Positions 19,797 to 28,495 of a stretch of DNA of 64,000 nucleotides are shown one piece after another. Under the pieces are notes generated by a model. It saw only the letters and a list, made by a program, of their open reading frames with translations. It was not told the origin of the DNA and searched no databases. The DNA comes from Bradyrhizobium mercantei. Its GTDB lineage: Bacteria > Pseudomonadota > Alphaproteobacteria > Rhizobiales > Xanthobacteraceae. The translations under genes were made by a program, and so were the position numbers. The stretch spans positions 607,312 through 671,311 of the forward strand of contig NZ_MKFI01000002.1 of assembly GCF_001982635.1 (NCBI RefSeq), in the 5' to 3' direction. Position 1 is the stretch's first letter. Every line of letters begins with the position of its first letter.

Positions 19797-20996
19797 ATGA
19801 AGGCCTTTTCGATCGCCGTTCTGGGTGCGTCACTGCTGCTCGCGTCCGCGGCTTACTCGCAGACTACATTGAAGATCGGTGTTCTCACGGACCTGAGCGG
19901 GCCGTACGCGGATCTGTCCGGCCAGGGCTCGATCATCGGCACACAGCTGGCCGTCGACGAGTTCAAGACCCAGCACAAGGACTTCACCATCGAGGTGATC
20001 TCGGCGGATCATCAGAACAAGCCGGATATCGGCGGCACGATCGCACGAAAGTGGTTCGACCAAGAAGGAGTGGACGCGATCATCGACGTCGCCAACTCCG
20101 GTGTGGCGTTAGCTGTCAACCAAATCGCGAAGGACAAGGACAAGGTGTTCCTTGCTACGGGCCCGGCGACCTCCGACCTTACGGGCAAGGCTTGTTCCCC
20201 GAACACGGTGCACTGGACGTATGACACCTATGCGCTCAGCCACGGCACCGGCGGCGCGCTCGTCAAGGCCGGTGGTGACACTTGGTTCTTCCTGACCGCT
20301 GACTACGCGTTCGGTCAGGCGCTCGAACGCGACACCAGCTCGGTCATTGTCGCACAGGGTGGCAAGGTCGCGGGCAGCGTAAAGCATCCGCTCAACACCA
20401 GCGACTTCTCGTCCTTCCTTCTGCAGGCGCAGTCAGCGAAGACGAAGATCATCGGTCTGGCGAATGCCGGCGCCGACACGGTAAACGCCATCAAGCAGGC
20501 AAGCGAGTTCGGCATTACCGAAAATACCAAGCTCGCAGCACTCCTGTTCTTCATCACCGACGTGCACAGTCTTGGTCTGAAGGCATCGCACGGCCTCGTC
20601 CTTACCGAGGCGTACTACTGGGATCTGAACGACGGATCGCGCGCCTTCGCAAAGAGATTTGCCGAGAAGGCCCCAGGGCGCGCCCCCTCGCAGATCCATG
20701 CGGGAGCTTATTCCGCCACGCTGCACTATCTGAAAGCGGTGGCGGCTGCTTCCGGGAACAAGTCCGGCGCGGCGGTGGTCTCAGAGATGAAGAAGCTGCC
20801 GACCAGTGACGCCGCATTCGGCGAAGGGTCGGTCCGCGAGGACGGCCGCCACCTTCACGAGATGTACCTGTTCGAGGTCAAGAAACCCGAGGAGTCGAAG
20901 GGCGCCTGGGACTATTACAAGCTTCTCGCGACGATCCCGGCGAACGACGCCTTCCGGCCCCTGTCCGAGAGCGCCTGCCCGTTCGTTAAGAAGTGA
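19797..20996 (+). CDS. Periplasmic branched-chain-amino-acid-type binding protein (orphan)
   Basis: A 399-aa type 1 periplasmic binding protein of the LivJ/LivK kind. It has a standard signal peptide (cleavage near AYS/Q) followed by the LKIGVLTDLSGPYAD opening of the family. GGGAGG sits before the ATG. No permease or ATPase genes adjoin it, so it must use a transporter encoded elsewhere. Its neighbours (acyl-CoA dehydrogenase, ligase, dienoyl-CoA reductase) suggest the ligand is an aromatic or alicyclic acid rather than an amino acid; this is inference. It is strikingly similar to the protein at 39522-40739, for example in the LTGKACSPN and NTSDFSSFLLQAQS segments. A hairpin terminator follows the stop. 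Confidence 0.92.
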   Translation: MKAFSIAVLGASLLLASAAYSQTTLKIGVLTDLSGPYADLSGQGSIIGTQLAVDEFKTQHKDFTIEVISADHQNKPDIGGTIARKWFDQEGVDAIIDVANSGVALAVNQIAKDKDKVFLATGPATSDLTGKACSPNTVHWTYDTYALSHGTGGALVKAGGDTWFFLTADYAFGQALERDTSSVIVAQGGKVAGSVKHPLNTSDFSSFLLQAQSAKTKIIGLANAGADTVNAIKQASEFGITENTKLAALLFFITDVHSLGLKASHGLVLTEAYYWDLNDGSRAFAKRFAEKAPGRAPSQIHAGAYSATLHYLKAVAAASGNKSGAAVVSEMKKLPTSDAAFGEGSVREDGRHLHEMYLFEVKKPEESKGAWDYYKLLATIPANDAFRPLSESACPFVKK

Positions 20997-21003
20997 CCTC
21001 GCC

Positions 21004-21032
21004 GGCGCCTCTGATGCTTCGTCAGGGGCGCC
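21004..21032 (+). terminator. Hairpin terminator after the binding-protein gene
   Basis: GGCGCCTCTGA and TCAGGGGCGCC form an 11-bp stem (one G-U pair) with a short loop, followed by GTTTGCCTTTG. It lies 8 bases after the stop at 20996 and overlaps the end of the convergent MarR gene, so it probably insulates both transcripts. Confidence 0.6.
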
Positions 21033-21639
21033 GTTTGCCTTTGCTTCGCTCGCGCTTGGGCTGTTCGAGGCTCACCTTCGTCAACAGGCCCTGCAGCGAA
21101 TTGAGGTAGTGCGCGAACGCGACCCGATCGTCGAATTTGAAGCCGCTCACCGCCTGATCGTAGAACTGGAAGATGCGCTCGCGGAGCTCTTTCCAGAAGG
21201 CAAACCCCTCCGGCGTGAGTTTGACGACCCGCCCGCGCTTATCGTCCGGGTCGGTCACTCTCTCGACGAGGCCATCGCGCTCGAGGCGCTTCAGGACCCC
21301 GTCCAGATTCTGACGGCTGACGACCAGGAAGTCGGCCAAGGTGCCGACGGATACGCCGTAGGTCGGTCGCGGGTCGGACAGGGCACCGAGCACCGCCCAT
21401 TGGACCGTCGTGACGCCGAGCTCCTTGACGGCCTGTTTCTGCAGCGTGTTCGCCACCTGGAAAAGCCGGAAGAATATCCGGTTGTTCAGGTGGTCTGCGA
21501 TACGCTCAGCATTGCCGGCAGGCGGGGCACCCGGCTGTTCGCCGGGTACCGCCTCAACAGCCTTCCGCGAGTTCCTCACCGAAGCCATTTCGCCTACCGA
21601 TTCCGATACTATTCCCGCTTTCCTGCCTCGAAAGAGCAT
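21022..21639 (-). CDS. MarR-family transcriptional regulator
   Basis: The protein has a winged helix-turn-helix of the MarR type: VTTVQWAVLGAL, a recognition segment with SVGTLADFLVVSRQNL, then the wing LVERVTDPDDKRGRVVKLT. The N-terminal 40 residues are low-complexity, and an internal ATG at 21588 (MASVRN) could be the real start. MarR proteins usually repress nearby catabolic genes and release DNA on binding a CoA thioester or aromatic ligand. BadR of Rhodopseudomonas does this in a related pathway. It sits between the binding protein and the BadH-like SDR. The repeated 14-bp motif upstream of three neighbouring units is the obvious candidate target. Confidence 0.9.
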   Translation of the reverse strand: MLFRGRKAGIVSESVGEMASVRNSRKAVEAVPGEQPGAPPAGNAERIADHLNNRIFFRLFQVANTLQKQAVKELGVTTVQWAVLGALSDPRPTYGVSVGTLADFLVVSRQNLDGVLKRLERDGLVERVTDPDDKRGRVVKLTPEGFAFWKELRERIFQFYDQAVSGFKFDDRVAFAHYLNSLQGLLTKVSLEQPKRERSKGKRRP

Positions 21640-21697
21640 GAGAACGGCCGCAACGCAACAATAGGAGACCGATAATCGTGAGAAACCCCCGGGTACC

Positions 21698-22465
21698 TCA
21701 CCCGTTCATGGTCAGGCCGCCGGAGACGCTGATGACCTGCCCGGTCATGAAATTGGCGTCGTCGCTGGAAAGGAAAGCGACGAGCCCCGGGATGTCCTCG
21801 GGCTGCCCCAGTCGCTTCAACGGGATGGCCTTCTTGAGGCCGTCGTAGATCTTCTGGCCGTACTCGCCCTCGCCGACGAACGAGCGCAGCAGCGCGGTGT
21901 CGGTCGGCCCCGGACAAACCACGTTGACCCGAACGTTGTCGCGGGCGGTCTCCCGCGCGATGGTCTTGGAGAAAGCAATGAGACCCCCCTTGCAGGCGGA
22001 GTACACGGACTCGCCGGACGAGCCGACGCGTCCGGCGTCCGAGGCCACGTTGACGACCTTGCCACCGCCACCGGCGATCAGATGCGGTAGCGCTGCCTTG
22101 TGCAGATTGAGCGGCCCCTTGAGGTTGATCGCGATGATCTTGTCCCAGAGATCGGGCTCCGTCTTCAGGAAGGGCGAAGCGACGTCCCAGCCGGCGTTGT
22201 TGACGAGAATGTCGAGTTTCCCGAACTGCGCGGCCCCCCGGTCGACGGCTTCCTTCACCTTCGCATAGTCGGTAATGTCGACCGTCAAGCAGAAGAGACG
22301 CCTTTCGTCGGCGCCGAGGCCGGTGGCCAACTGCTTCAGCGCGTCGGCGTTGACATCAAGAGCGACGACGCTGGCTCCCTCCTCAAGGAAGCGCCGGCAT
22401 ATTTCCCGGCCGATGCCGCCGGCAGCGCCGGTCACGACCGCTACGCGTTTATCAAGACCTCTCAT
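21698..22465 (-). CDS. BadH-like short-chain dehydrogenase (2-hydroxycyclohexanecarboxyl-CoA dehydrogenase type)
   Basis: A 255-aa classical SDR: TGAAGGIG NAD-binding motif (12-19), NNAG (89-92), and catalytic Ser142, Tyr155 and Lys159. The stretches NNAGWDVASPF, ASDAGRVGSSGE and the ending VSGGLTMNG are very close to what I recall of BadH from Rhodopseudomonas palustris. BadH oxidises 2-hydroxycyclohexanecarboxyl-CoA to the 2-keto compound. A general 3-hydroxyacyl-CoA dehydrogenase role is the alternative. It is followed in the window by the MarR gene and lies 27 bases after the ligase gene, so ligase and SDR are probably one operon. Confidence 0.88.
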   Translation of the reverse strand: MRGLDKRVAVVTGAAGGIGREICRRFLEEGASVVALDVNADALKQLATGLGADERRLFCLTVDITDYAKVKEAVDRGAAQFGKLDILVNNAGWDVASPFLKTEPDLWDKIIAINLKGPLNLHKAALPHLIAGGGGKVVNVASDAGRVGSSGESVYSACKGGLIAFSKTIARETARDNVRVNVVCPGPTDTALLRSFVGEGEYGQKIYDGLKKAIPLKRLGQPEDIPGLVAFLSSDDANFMTGQVISVSGGLTMNG

Positions 22466-22492
22466 TGCCCTACTCCGTCATGCTGTTGGCGC

Positions 22493-24124
22493 TCATGCGC
22501 CGCGGGCGCGGTCGCGAAGCTTGAACTTCTGAACCTTCCCGGTGGACGTACGCTCGATCGGACCGAAGACGAACTTCCTCGGCAACTTGAACTTGGCGAG
22601 CCTGGCCCGGCAGAATTCGAGCATCTCCTCTGCCGAGATCTTTCCATCGTGGCCTTCCTTGAGCTCCACGAAGACGCAAGGCGTCTCGCCCCAGCGTTCA
22701 TCCTTCATAGCGACGGCAGCCGCGTACGAAACGGACGGATGCTGGAACACGACCTCCTCGATTTCGATCGACGAGATGTTCTCTCCTCCCGAAATGATGA
22801 TGTCCTTCGAGCGGTCCTTGATCTCGATGTAGCCGTCCGGATGGGTGACGGCGAGATCGCCAGTTCGATACCAGCCGCCCGCGAAGGCCTCGTCGGTCGC
22901 GGCCGGATTCTTGAGATAGCCCTTCATGCCGTTGTTGCCGCGGAATAGGATCTCGCCGATCGTCGTCCCATCAAGCGGCAGAGGTTCGAGTGTCACGGGG
23001 TCGCCGACGATCATATCGTCGGTTACGACGGTGCGCACACCCTGACGCGCCATCTGCTTCGACCGCTGTTCGGCCGAAAGTGTGTTCCACTCGCGATGCC
23101 AGTCGCAGAGCGCTGCCACACCGTGTACCTCAGTCATGCCGTAGACATGCCGGACGACGAAGCCGAGCTCCTCGGTCGACTTGAGGATGGGAGCCGGTGG
23201 CGCCGCGCCCGCTGTCATGATCGCCACGGGCCGCTTGAGCTTGATACCTGTCTTCGCCGCACCTTCTATCAGCATGCCGAGCACGGTCGGAGCGCCGCAC
23301 ATATGCGTCACGCTAAACTTGTCGATCGAGTCGAAGATTTCTGCGGGAAGCACGCGGCGCAGGCAGACGTGCGTGCCGCCGATCGCCGCCACGGCCCAAG
23401 AAAAGCACCAGCCGTTCACATGAAACATCGGCAGGGTCCAGAGATAGACGGAGTCACTGCTAAGCTGATGATGGATGATTTGGCTCAGTGTGTTCAGATA
23501 GCAGCCACGATGATGATAGAGTGCACCCTTCGGATTACCAGTGGTACCGGAAGTGTAGTTCAGCGTGATCGCGTCGAACTCGTCTTCGGGCCAGCGTACT
23601 TGCCCGTTCGGGTCGCCGCGCCCAATGAACGCTTCGTAATCGAGGTCCCCGATCAGTTCCCCCCCCTCGGCATACGGATCGTCGATGTGAACGACCAGGG
23701 GACGACTCTTAAGTTTCGCCAAGGCGGCTGACGCGACCTCACTCCACTGGCGGTCGACGATGAAGACCTTTGTCTCGGAGTGCTCGAGAATGAAGGCGAT
23801 GGCCGCGGCGTCCAGGCGCGTATTCAGCGTGTTAAGGATCGCGCCCGACATCGGCACGCCGAAGTGGGCTTCCAACATCGCCGGTGTGTTCGGGCAGAGT
23901 ATGGCGACGACGTCGCCCTCGCCGGCGCCGGCGCCTTTTAACGCGGACGCAAGCTGCCGGCAGCGGCGGTCGTGGTCGCGCCATGTGTAGGAGATGTCAC
24001 CGTGGATCACCGCCGTCCGATCAGGAAAGACGTCGGCGGCGCGCCGGAGAAACTGAATCGGCGTCATCGGACTGAAGTTCGCCGGCCGGCGCCTCAGAAA
24101 GTCGGCACTGAGATCTATCGTCAT
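22493..24124 (-). CDS. AMP-forming acyl-CoA synthetase
   Basis: A 543-aa member of the ANL superfamily that activates a carboxylic acid with ATP and CoA. The P-loop-like TSGTTGNPKG is at residues 191-200. YGMTEVHG and the YRTGDLAV hinge region follow, and the C-terminal catalytic lysine is in RTSTGKVQKF (about 530). The protein resembles the medium/long-chain or 3-(methylthio)propionyl-CoA ligase branch. That name is a family label, not proof of substrate. It lies between the dienoyl-CoA reductase (51 bases upstream) and the BadH-like SDR (27 bases downstream) on the same strand, so it likely performs the entry step of this cluster. Confidence 0.92.
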   Translation of the reverse strand: MTIDLSADFLRRRPANFSPMTPIQFLRRAADVFPDRTAVIHGDISYTWRDHDRRCRQLASALKGAGAGEGDVVAILCPNTPAMLEAHFGVPMSGAILNTLNTRLDAAAIAFILEHSETKVFIVDRQWSEVASAALAKLKSRPLVVHIDDPYAEGGELIGDLDYEAFIGRGDPNGQVRWPEDEFDAITLNYTSGTTGNPKGALYHHRGCYLNTLSQIIHHQLSSDSVYLWTLPMFHVNGWCFSWAVAAIGGTHVCLRRVLPAEIFDSIDKFSVTHMCGAPTVLGMLIEGAAKTGIKLKRPVAIMTAGAAPPAPILKSTEELGFVVRHVYGMTEVHGVAALCDWHREWNTLSAEQRSKQMARQGVRTVVTDDMIVGDPVTLEPLPLDGTTIGEILFRGNNGMKGYLKNPAATDEAFAGGWYRTGDLAVTHPDGYIEIKDRSKDIIISGGENISSIEIEEVVFQHPSVSYAAAVAMKDERWGETPCVFVELKEGHDGKISAEEMLEFCRARLAKFKLPRKFVFGPIERTSTGKVQKFKLRDRARGA

Positions 24125-24175
24125 TGAATGTTCCCTCGTCCAGCTTTGATCCGGCGTTCTCCGCGCTGTTTTCCG

Positions 24176-26167
24176 TCAGATGCGGTTACCGAGGATCGCG
24201 CCTTCATAGATGGCACGTTTGGCGTCGAGCTCGCCGGCGAGCCGCGCTCCTCCGATCACATGCGCGGTCTGACCGTTCGCCGTGATCGCGTCGGCGATGG
24301 CACGATCCGACTCCTGGCCCGCGCAAACAACGATCGTGTCGGCGGCAAGGACCTCGATGCGGTCCGGCAGCGCGATGTGCATGCCTTCGGCATCGATCTT
24401 CAGATACTTCGCTTCGGCTATCTGACGGACCTTCAGGTCCTTGAGCTCCTGACGCAAAATCCAACCGGTGCTCTTGCCGAGCGTGCGGCCAAACGCACCT
24501 GGCGAGCGCTTGACCATGGTGATCTGTCGCTTCGGGGGATGATGCTTAGGCTTTCCCTCGATACCCCAGCGCTCGAAGAACTCTTCACGTGTCTGGCGGC
24601 GGCCGCCCGTTTCCATGGCAAGGAAAAGCGCGACGTCGTGACCGATGCCGCCGCCGCCGATGACCACGACTCGATCGCCGGCCTTGACCTTGCCGCTCAG
24701 GATGTCGGTGTACCCGACGACGCGCGGATCGCCGCCGCCGGGAATATCGATCAAACGCGGATTGATGCCGCTCGATACGACGACCTCGTCGTAGTTCTCG
24801 CGCTTCAGGGTCTGCGCATCCACCGCGGTGCCGGTCTTGATCTCAACGCCGGCGTCGGCCAATTGCGCTTCGTAACTCTTCAGCGAGAGGCCATAGTCCT
24901 CCTTGCCGGGAATGACGGCAGCGAGCGCGAATTGACCGCCGATGCGCGGCGCAGCCTCGAACAGCGTGACGTGATGACCGCGGCGCCCTGCTTCGAGCGC
25001 GGCGGCCATCCCAGCGACGCCGGCGCCCACCACCGCAACGCGCTTGATCGACGCGGCAGGCCCATCGGCGAACTCGCTCTCGCGCGCCGCGCGCGGGTTG
25101 ACCAGGCAGGTGATCACCTGGTCGGTGAAATAGTGGTCCAAGCAGGCCTGGTTGCAGGCGATGCAGATATTGACAAGATCGGGGCGCCCACGCGCCACCT
25201 TGTTGACGAACTCCGCGTCGGCCAGCAGCGGCCTCGCCATCGAGACCAGATCTGCAGAGCCGTCGGAGATGATCTGCGCGGCGTCCTCCGGTAGATTGAT
25301 CCGGTTACTCGCTGTGACGGGAATCTTCACGACCCCCTTCAGACGACGGGTCGACTCGATAAACGCGGCGTGGGGAACGGGGCCAGCGATCGTCGGCACG
25401 GCGGCCTCGTGCCAACCGACGCCGGTCGAGATGCAATCGGCGCCAGCCTTCTCTACTTCCTTCGCCAGCCAAAGAATTTCGTCTTGGGTCAATCCCCCCT
25501 CAATTAGCTCAAGAGCCGAAATGCGGTAAGAGATCAGTCCCTCGCCGATGGCTGCACGGACCGCGCGCACGACGGAGATCGGAAAGCGGCCGCGATTCTC
25601 CAGCGAACCACCCCACCGATCGGACCGGTGGTTCGTCCGCGGCGCGAGGAATTCGCTGATCAGATAGCCCTCCGAGCCCATGATCTCGACGCCGTCGTAC
25701 CCCGCTTCCATCGCGAGTTGCGCGGTCGTCGCGTAGTCACGGATGGTCTGCTCGATCTGCTCGTCGGTCAGCTCGGCCGGCACGTCGCGGTTGATCGGCG
25801 ACTTGATCGGCGATGGGGCAACGACGGCGGGATGATAGCCGTAGCGGCCGGCATGCAGGATCTGAAGCAGGATGCACCCTCCGGCGGCGCGGACAGGTCC
25901 GGCAATCTTCCTGTGATCAGCAATCTGGTCCGGGCGCTCGAACGTCCCTGGTTCATTCTTCATGCGTCCAGCGAAGTTCGGCGCGAAACCGCCGGTAACG
26001 ATCAGGCCGGCGCCTCCCTTGGCGCGCTCGGCATAAAAGCGTCCCAACTCGTCGAAGCGCTCGGGGTGATGCTCAAGGCCGGTGTGCATCGATCCCATGA
26101 CAATTCGACTCTTGAGGGTCACAGAACCCACCCGAATGGAATCGAGAAGCACTGACCGAGCGTCCAT
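24176..26167 (-). CDS. fadH: 2,4-dienoyl-CoA reductase (FadH-type, FMN/4Fe-4S/FAD)
   Basis: A 663-aa protein with an Old Yellow Enzyme-type TIM barrel (1-320), a 4Fe-4S site and an FAD/NAD(P) C-terminal half. Active-site residues of FadH are visible: Tyr168 in GSEGYLI and His253 in GVGWHEA. Cluster cysteines are C335, C338, C342 and C354, and the dinucleotide motif is GAGVAG (381-386). The enzyme reduces dienoyl-CoA intermediates that block beta-oxidation of unsaturated acids. Being first in the operon, it has a long AT-rich leader with two copies of the 14-bp motif. Trimethylamine-dehydrogenase-like enzymes share the fold, but the Tyr/His pair favours FadH. Confidence 0.9.
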   Translation of the reverse strand: MDARSVLLDSIRVGSVTLKSRIVMGSMHTGLEHHPERFDELGRFYAERAKGGAGLIVTGGFAPNFAGRMKNEPGTFERPDQIADHRKIAGPVRAAGGCILLQILHAGRYGYHPAVVAPSPIKSPINRDVPAELTDEQIEQTIRDYATTAQLAMEAGYDGVEIMGSEGYLISEFLAPRTNHRSDRWGGSLENRGRFPISVVRAVRAAIGEGLISYRISALELIEGGLTQDEILWLAKEVEKAGADCISTGVGWHEAAVPTIAGPVPHAAFIESTRRLKGVVKIPVTASNRINLPEDAAQIISDGSADLVSMARPLLADAEFVNKVARGRPDLVNICIACNQACLDHYFTDQVITCLVNPRAARESEFADGPAASIKRVAVVGAGVAGMAAALEAGRRGHHVTLFEAAPRIGGQFALAAVIPGKEDYGLSLKSYEAQLADAGVEIKTGTAVDAQTLKRENYDEVVVSSGINPRLIDIPGGGDPRVVGYTDILSGKVKAGDRVVVIGGGGIGHDVALFLAMETGGRRQTREEFFERWGIEGKPKHHPPKRQITMVKRSPGAFGRTLGKSTGWILRQELKDLKVRQIAEAKYLKIDAEGMHIALPDRIEVLAADTIVVCAGQESDRAIADAITANGQTAHVIGGARLAGELDAKRAIYEGAILGNRI

Positions 26168-26236
26168 GGGCGATCCTCCGAGTTTTTGATGAGCCTTGAA
26201 TGGCCCCCGCCAACTCTACATACTCAGCCAGTATTT

Positions 26237-26250
26237 TATGTCAACATATT
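26237..26250 (+). promoter_or_regulatory. Candidate operator, TATGTCAA-type motif (copy 3)
   Basis: TATGTCAACATATT lies 70 bases upstream of the dienoyl-CoA reductase start, within an AT-rich stretch in an otherwise GC-rich window. It is the best match to the shared motif. Confidence 0.5.
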
Positions 26251-26376
26251 TATATATTGCCGACCAATCGAATCCAAATGCGTGGGCGGCCGACGGTCAT
26301 TGGTCTAAGCGAATATGCCTCCAATATTTGAGACTTGGGTGAGAACCCAACTCAACCCAACCCTCGCCCGTAATGC

Positions 26377-26390
26377 AATATATTGTCATT
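26377..26390 (-). promoter_or_regulatory. Possible weaker copy of the 14-bp motif (copy 4)
   Basis: On the minus strand AATGACAATATATT matches TATGTCAACATATT at 11 of 14 positions. It lies 127 bases further upstream of copy 3, a spacing that could allow looping. The match is weak alone. Confidence 0.3.
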
Positions 26391-26483
26391 ATAGCCGATC
26401 GCGGAGAAGCGCATCTCGGCGGAAATTAAGATAGCCGCCCCCGTCCGGGTGTGCAGTCCTGCATCTGGCATCGAGCGAAAAGG

Positions 26484-26511
26484 AACCCGACGCGACTGGG
26501 CGCGTCGGGTT
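26484..26511 (-). terminator. Rho-independent-type terminator
   Basis: A perfect 11-bp stem (AACCCGACGCG / CGCGTCGGGTT) with a 6-base loop is followed on the minus strand by CCTTTT. It is about 240 bases beyond the end of the DUF1330 gene and probably ends that transcript. Confidence 0.65.
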
Positions 26512-26748
26512 CAAGTAACGAGGATTCGGTCGTCCAGAACCCTCTTGGTCCGGCCAGGAGGGGCCGAATTCTGTCTTCAAGCATCCCAACAGGGATACAA
26601 ATTGAGGGATCGAGGGCGCGAACGGCTTTTGACGAGTTGCTCGGTCCGTTCCGCCGTTCCGATCTTATGCGGTGCTCGACTTCGCCGACGAGCTCCGACG
26701 AAAGGTCCGTACGTGGGCCACGAACATCACGCGCTGGATCAGCGTCGC

Positions 26749-27063
26749 CTAATTTGTCTGGCCCGGCTGCAACCCGTCGTAACCCTCGACGACTACCAGA
26801 TCGGCGATTGAGACAGGTGTGCGGAGCGCTTTTGCCACTTGGTACTCAGGTGAGCGATAGCAATCGAGAGCCGCCTGATAGTCAGGAAATTCGATCACCA
26901 CGATCCGCGAACGCGGCACACCTTCGACCTTTTCAGCCGATCCGCCCCGGATGAGAAAGCGCGCACCATACTTCTCGAGTGCGATCGCGTTCTCGCGAAC
27001 ATATGCCTTATAGGTCTCCGGATCCTGGACATCCACCATGCTGACCCAATACCCCTTCGCCAT
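26749..27063 (-). CDS. DUF1330-family protein
   Basis: A 104-aa protein of the small ferredoxin-like dimeric DUF1330 family. Its opening KGYWVSMVDVQDPETYKAY, the FLIRGG strand and the IEFPDYQAALDCYRSPEYQ segment are typical. The biochemical role of the family is unknown; related folds bind small organic molecules or act as mono-oxygenase-like or isomerase-like proteins. AGGAGAG is positioned well before the ATG. It stands alone between a terminator hairpin and a hexanucleotide repeat that lies 64 bases upstream of its start. Confidence 0.88.
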   Translation of the reverse strand: MAKGYWVSMVDVQDPETYKAYVRENAIALEKYGARFLIRGGSAEKVEGVPRSRIVVIEFPDYQAALDCYRSPEYQVAKALRTPVSIADLVVVEGYDGLQPGQTN

Positions 27064-27126
27064 CCTAATCTCTCCTGTTTCAAATTAACCAGCCGTTCAT
27101 ATCCGCGGCGCTTCCGATCTTCAGAG

Positions 27127-27162
27127 GGTACTGGTACTGGTACTGGTACTGGTACTGGTACT
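27127..27162. repeat. (GGTACT)6 hexanucleotide microsatellite
   Basis: Six perfect head-to-tail GGTACT units, followed by GGGG, lie in the leader region of the DUF1330 gene, 64-99 bases before its ATG. Each unit contains the palindrome GTAC. Such tracts can change copy number by slippage. Confidence 0.95.
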
Positions 27163-27259
27163 GGGGAAGGATCTTGAAAGCGCAAGGTTGACGCTTGCAT
27201 GCGCCGCTAATCATGCTCCGCATGTCTGCCGCGAGAGCATGACAGGCGGGGAGCGGACG

Positions 27260-28495
27260 TTAGGCAACCTGTTCGTATAGCAATCGCATGGCGGCTCCGA
27301 GCCGCCTGACAGCTTCATCCAAACGATCGGGTGGATTGAGCGTGAAGTTTAGGCGTAAGCCGCTGCGATCTTCACCTTGCGGATCAAATACCCTGCCCGG
27401 CGCCACCAGGACTCCCGTCTTAAGCCCCGCCGATACCACCGCGTCCGTGTCGAGCGAACGGTCGCGCGCGGTGGCCCAAATGAACATGCCGCCGACCGGA
27501 ACGTCCCATTCGAACCAATCTGACAGGTGTTCATCCATCGCTGCGGCCAGCGCATCTCGCCTTTCACGATAGAGCCCGAGCAATTTGGGGCGCATCCGCT
27601 CCGTCAACCCGCCCCGCATCGCTGCCAAAGCGATCCGTTGTGCCATGCCGTTCGAACACAATGCCGCGCTCTGCTTGGCAGTCGTCAGCGCCTGGATGAT
27701 GTCGGGCGAGCCGATGGCCCACGCAACGCGCAACCCAGGGACCAGTTCCTTGGAAAAAGTGCCGAGATAAACAACGGGACCCCGATAGGCTTCACCGGGC
27801 GCCAAGTCAGCCGAGAGCTCGATCAAGCGCGGCAAGGGCGTCTCGTCGTAGTATAGCGAGCCATATGGATCGTCCTCGACGATCCATACCCCTGTGCGAT
27901 GTGCAGCGTCGACCAGCGCTCGGCGAGCGGCCAGGCCAACCAATTTTCCGGTTGGATTTGAGAAATTCGGAACAGCATAGACAAATTGTGCCTTTGCCGA
28001 CGACAAATCTAAATCACCAGCCTCCGCCCTCAAACAGTGATACCGCGGTTGCCTTGGCCGCCAGGCGTCGAGCGCACCGGCATACATGGGGAATTCACCC
28101 GCTACTACTCCGCCTGCTTCTAGCAAAACCTTTCCAATGAGATCTAGCGCCTGGGTGCCCCCAGCTGTGATCAACACATTGCTTCGATCAAGACGCAGCG
28201 ATTGCGTACTAAAGCGAGACGCAATAGCGTCGCGCAACTCCACCAACCCGTCAGTGGGCCCGTACCCCAAACTGTCGCGAGGAAACTCCCTAACGACAGC
28301 TTGGGAGAGCGCCGCCAGTTCCTCGACCGGAAACGTCTCGGGTGCCGGAAGTCCGCCGGCGATGTTGATCAATCCTGGAACGCGTTCAGCGGCCACAAAT
28401 CGGCTGGTCAGGTCATTGGTGCTCGATAACCAATTCGCGAACGCTGGCCGGACAGCGTCACTCTCTACGTTCCGTGCAAGGTAAGGAGTTGTCAT
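27260..28495 (-). CDS. PLP-dependent aminotransferase (class I/II, 2-aminoadipate-type)
   Basis: A 411-aa fold-type I aminotransferase. PLP-binding features are AGGTQALDL (111-119), the Asp in EDDPYG (about 208) and the Schiff-base lysine in GTFSKELVPGLR (Lys249). It resembles the multisubstrate aromatic/2-aminoadipate aminotransferases related to the MocR C-terminal domain, but has no DNA-binding domain. I use the ATG at 28495 (MTTPYLAR); the frame extends to 28588 without a better ribosome site. It follows the beta-oxidation run on the same strand after 263 bases, so it may be separately expressed. Its substrate is not evident. Confidence 0.88.
   Translation of the reverse strand: MTTPYLARNVESDAVRPAFANWLSSTNDLTSRFVAAERVPGLINIAGGLPAPETFPVEELAALSQAVVREFPRDSLGYGPTDGLVELRDAIASRFSTQSLRLDRSNVLITAGGTQALDLIGKVLLEAGGVVAGEFPMYAGALDAWRPRQPRYHCLRAEAGDLDLSSAKAQFVYAVPNFSNPTGKLVGLAARRALVDAAHRTGVWIVEDDPYGSLYYDETPLPRLIELSADLAPGEAYRGPVVYLGTFSKELVPGLRVAWAIGSPDIIQALTTAKQSAALCSNGMAQRIALAAMRGGLTERMRPKLLGLYRERRDALAAAMDEHLSDWFEWDVPVGGMFIWATARDRSLDTDAVVSAGLKTGVLVAPGRVFDPQGEDRSGLRLNFTLNPPDRLDEAVRRLGAAMRLLYEQVA

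Larger units (their letters stand above)
26168..26748. other. 581-base intergenic region
   Basis: The left part (26168-26400) is unusually AT-rich and holds two copies of the 14-bp motif before the dienoyl-CoA reductase. The middle holds a strong hairpin (26484-26511). From about 26600 to 26750 there is a short GC-rich frame ending RWISVA that looks coding-like, but it has no start signal or recognisable family, so I do not call a gene. Confidence 0.6.

Noticed and set aside
24128..25294. 388-codon open frame on the plus strand
   Set aside because: Antisense to the dienoyl-CoA reductase, whose active-site and 4Fe-4S residues are intact.
26600..26752. Short coding-like stretch ending RWISVA
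   Set aside because: No start codon with a ribosome site and no family; could be a gene remnant, but this cannot be supported.
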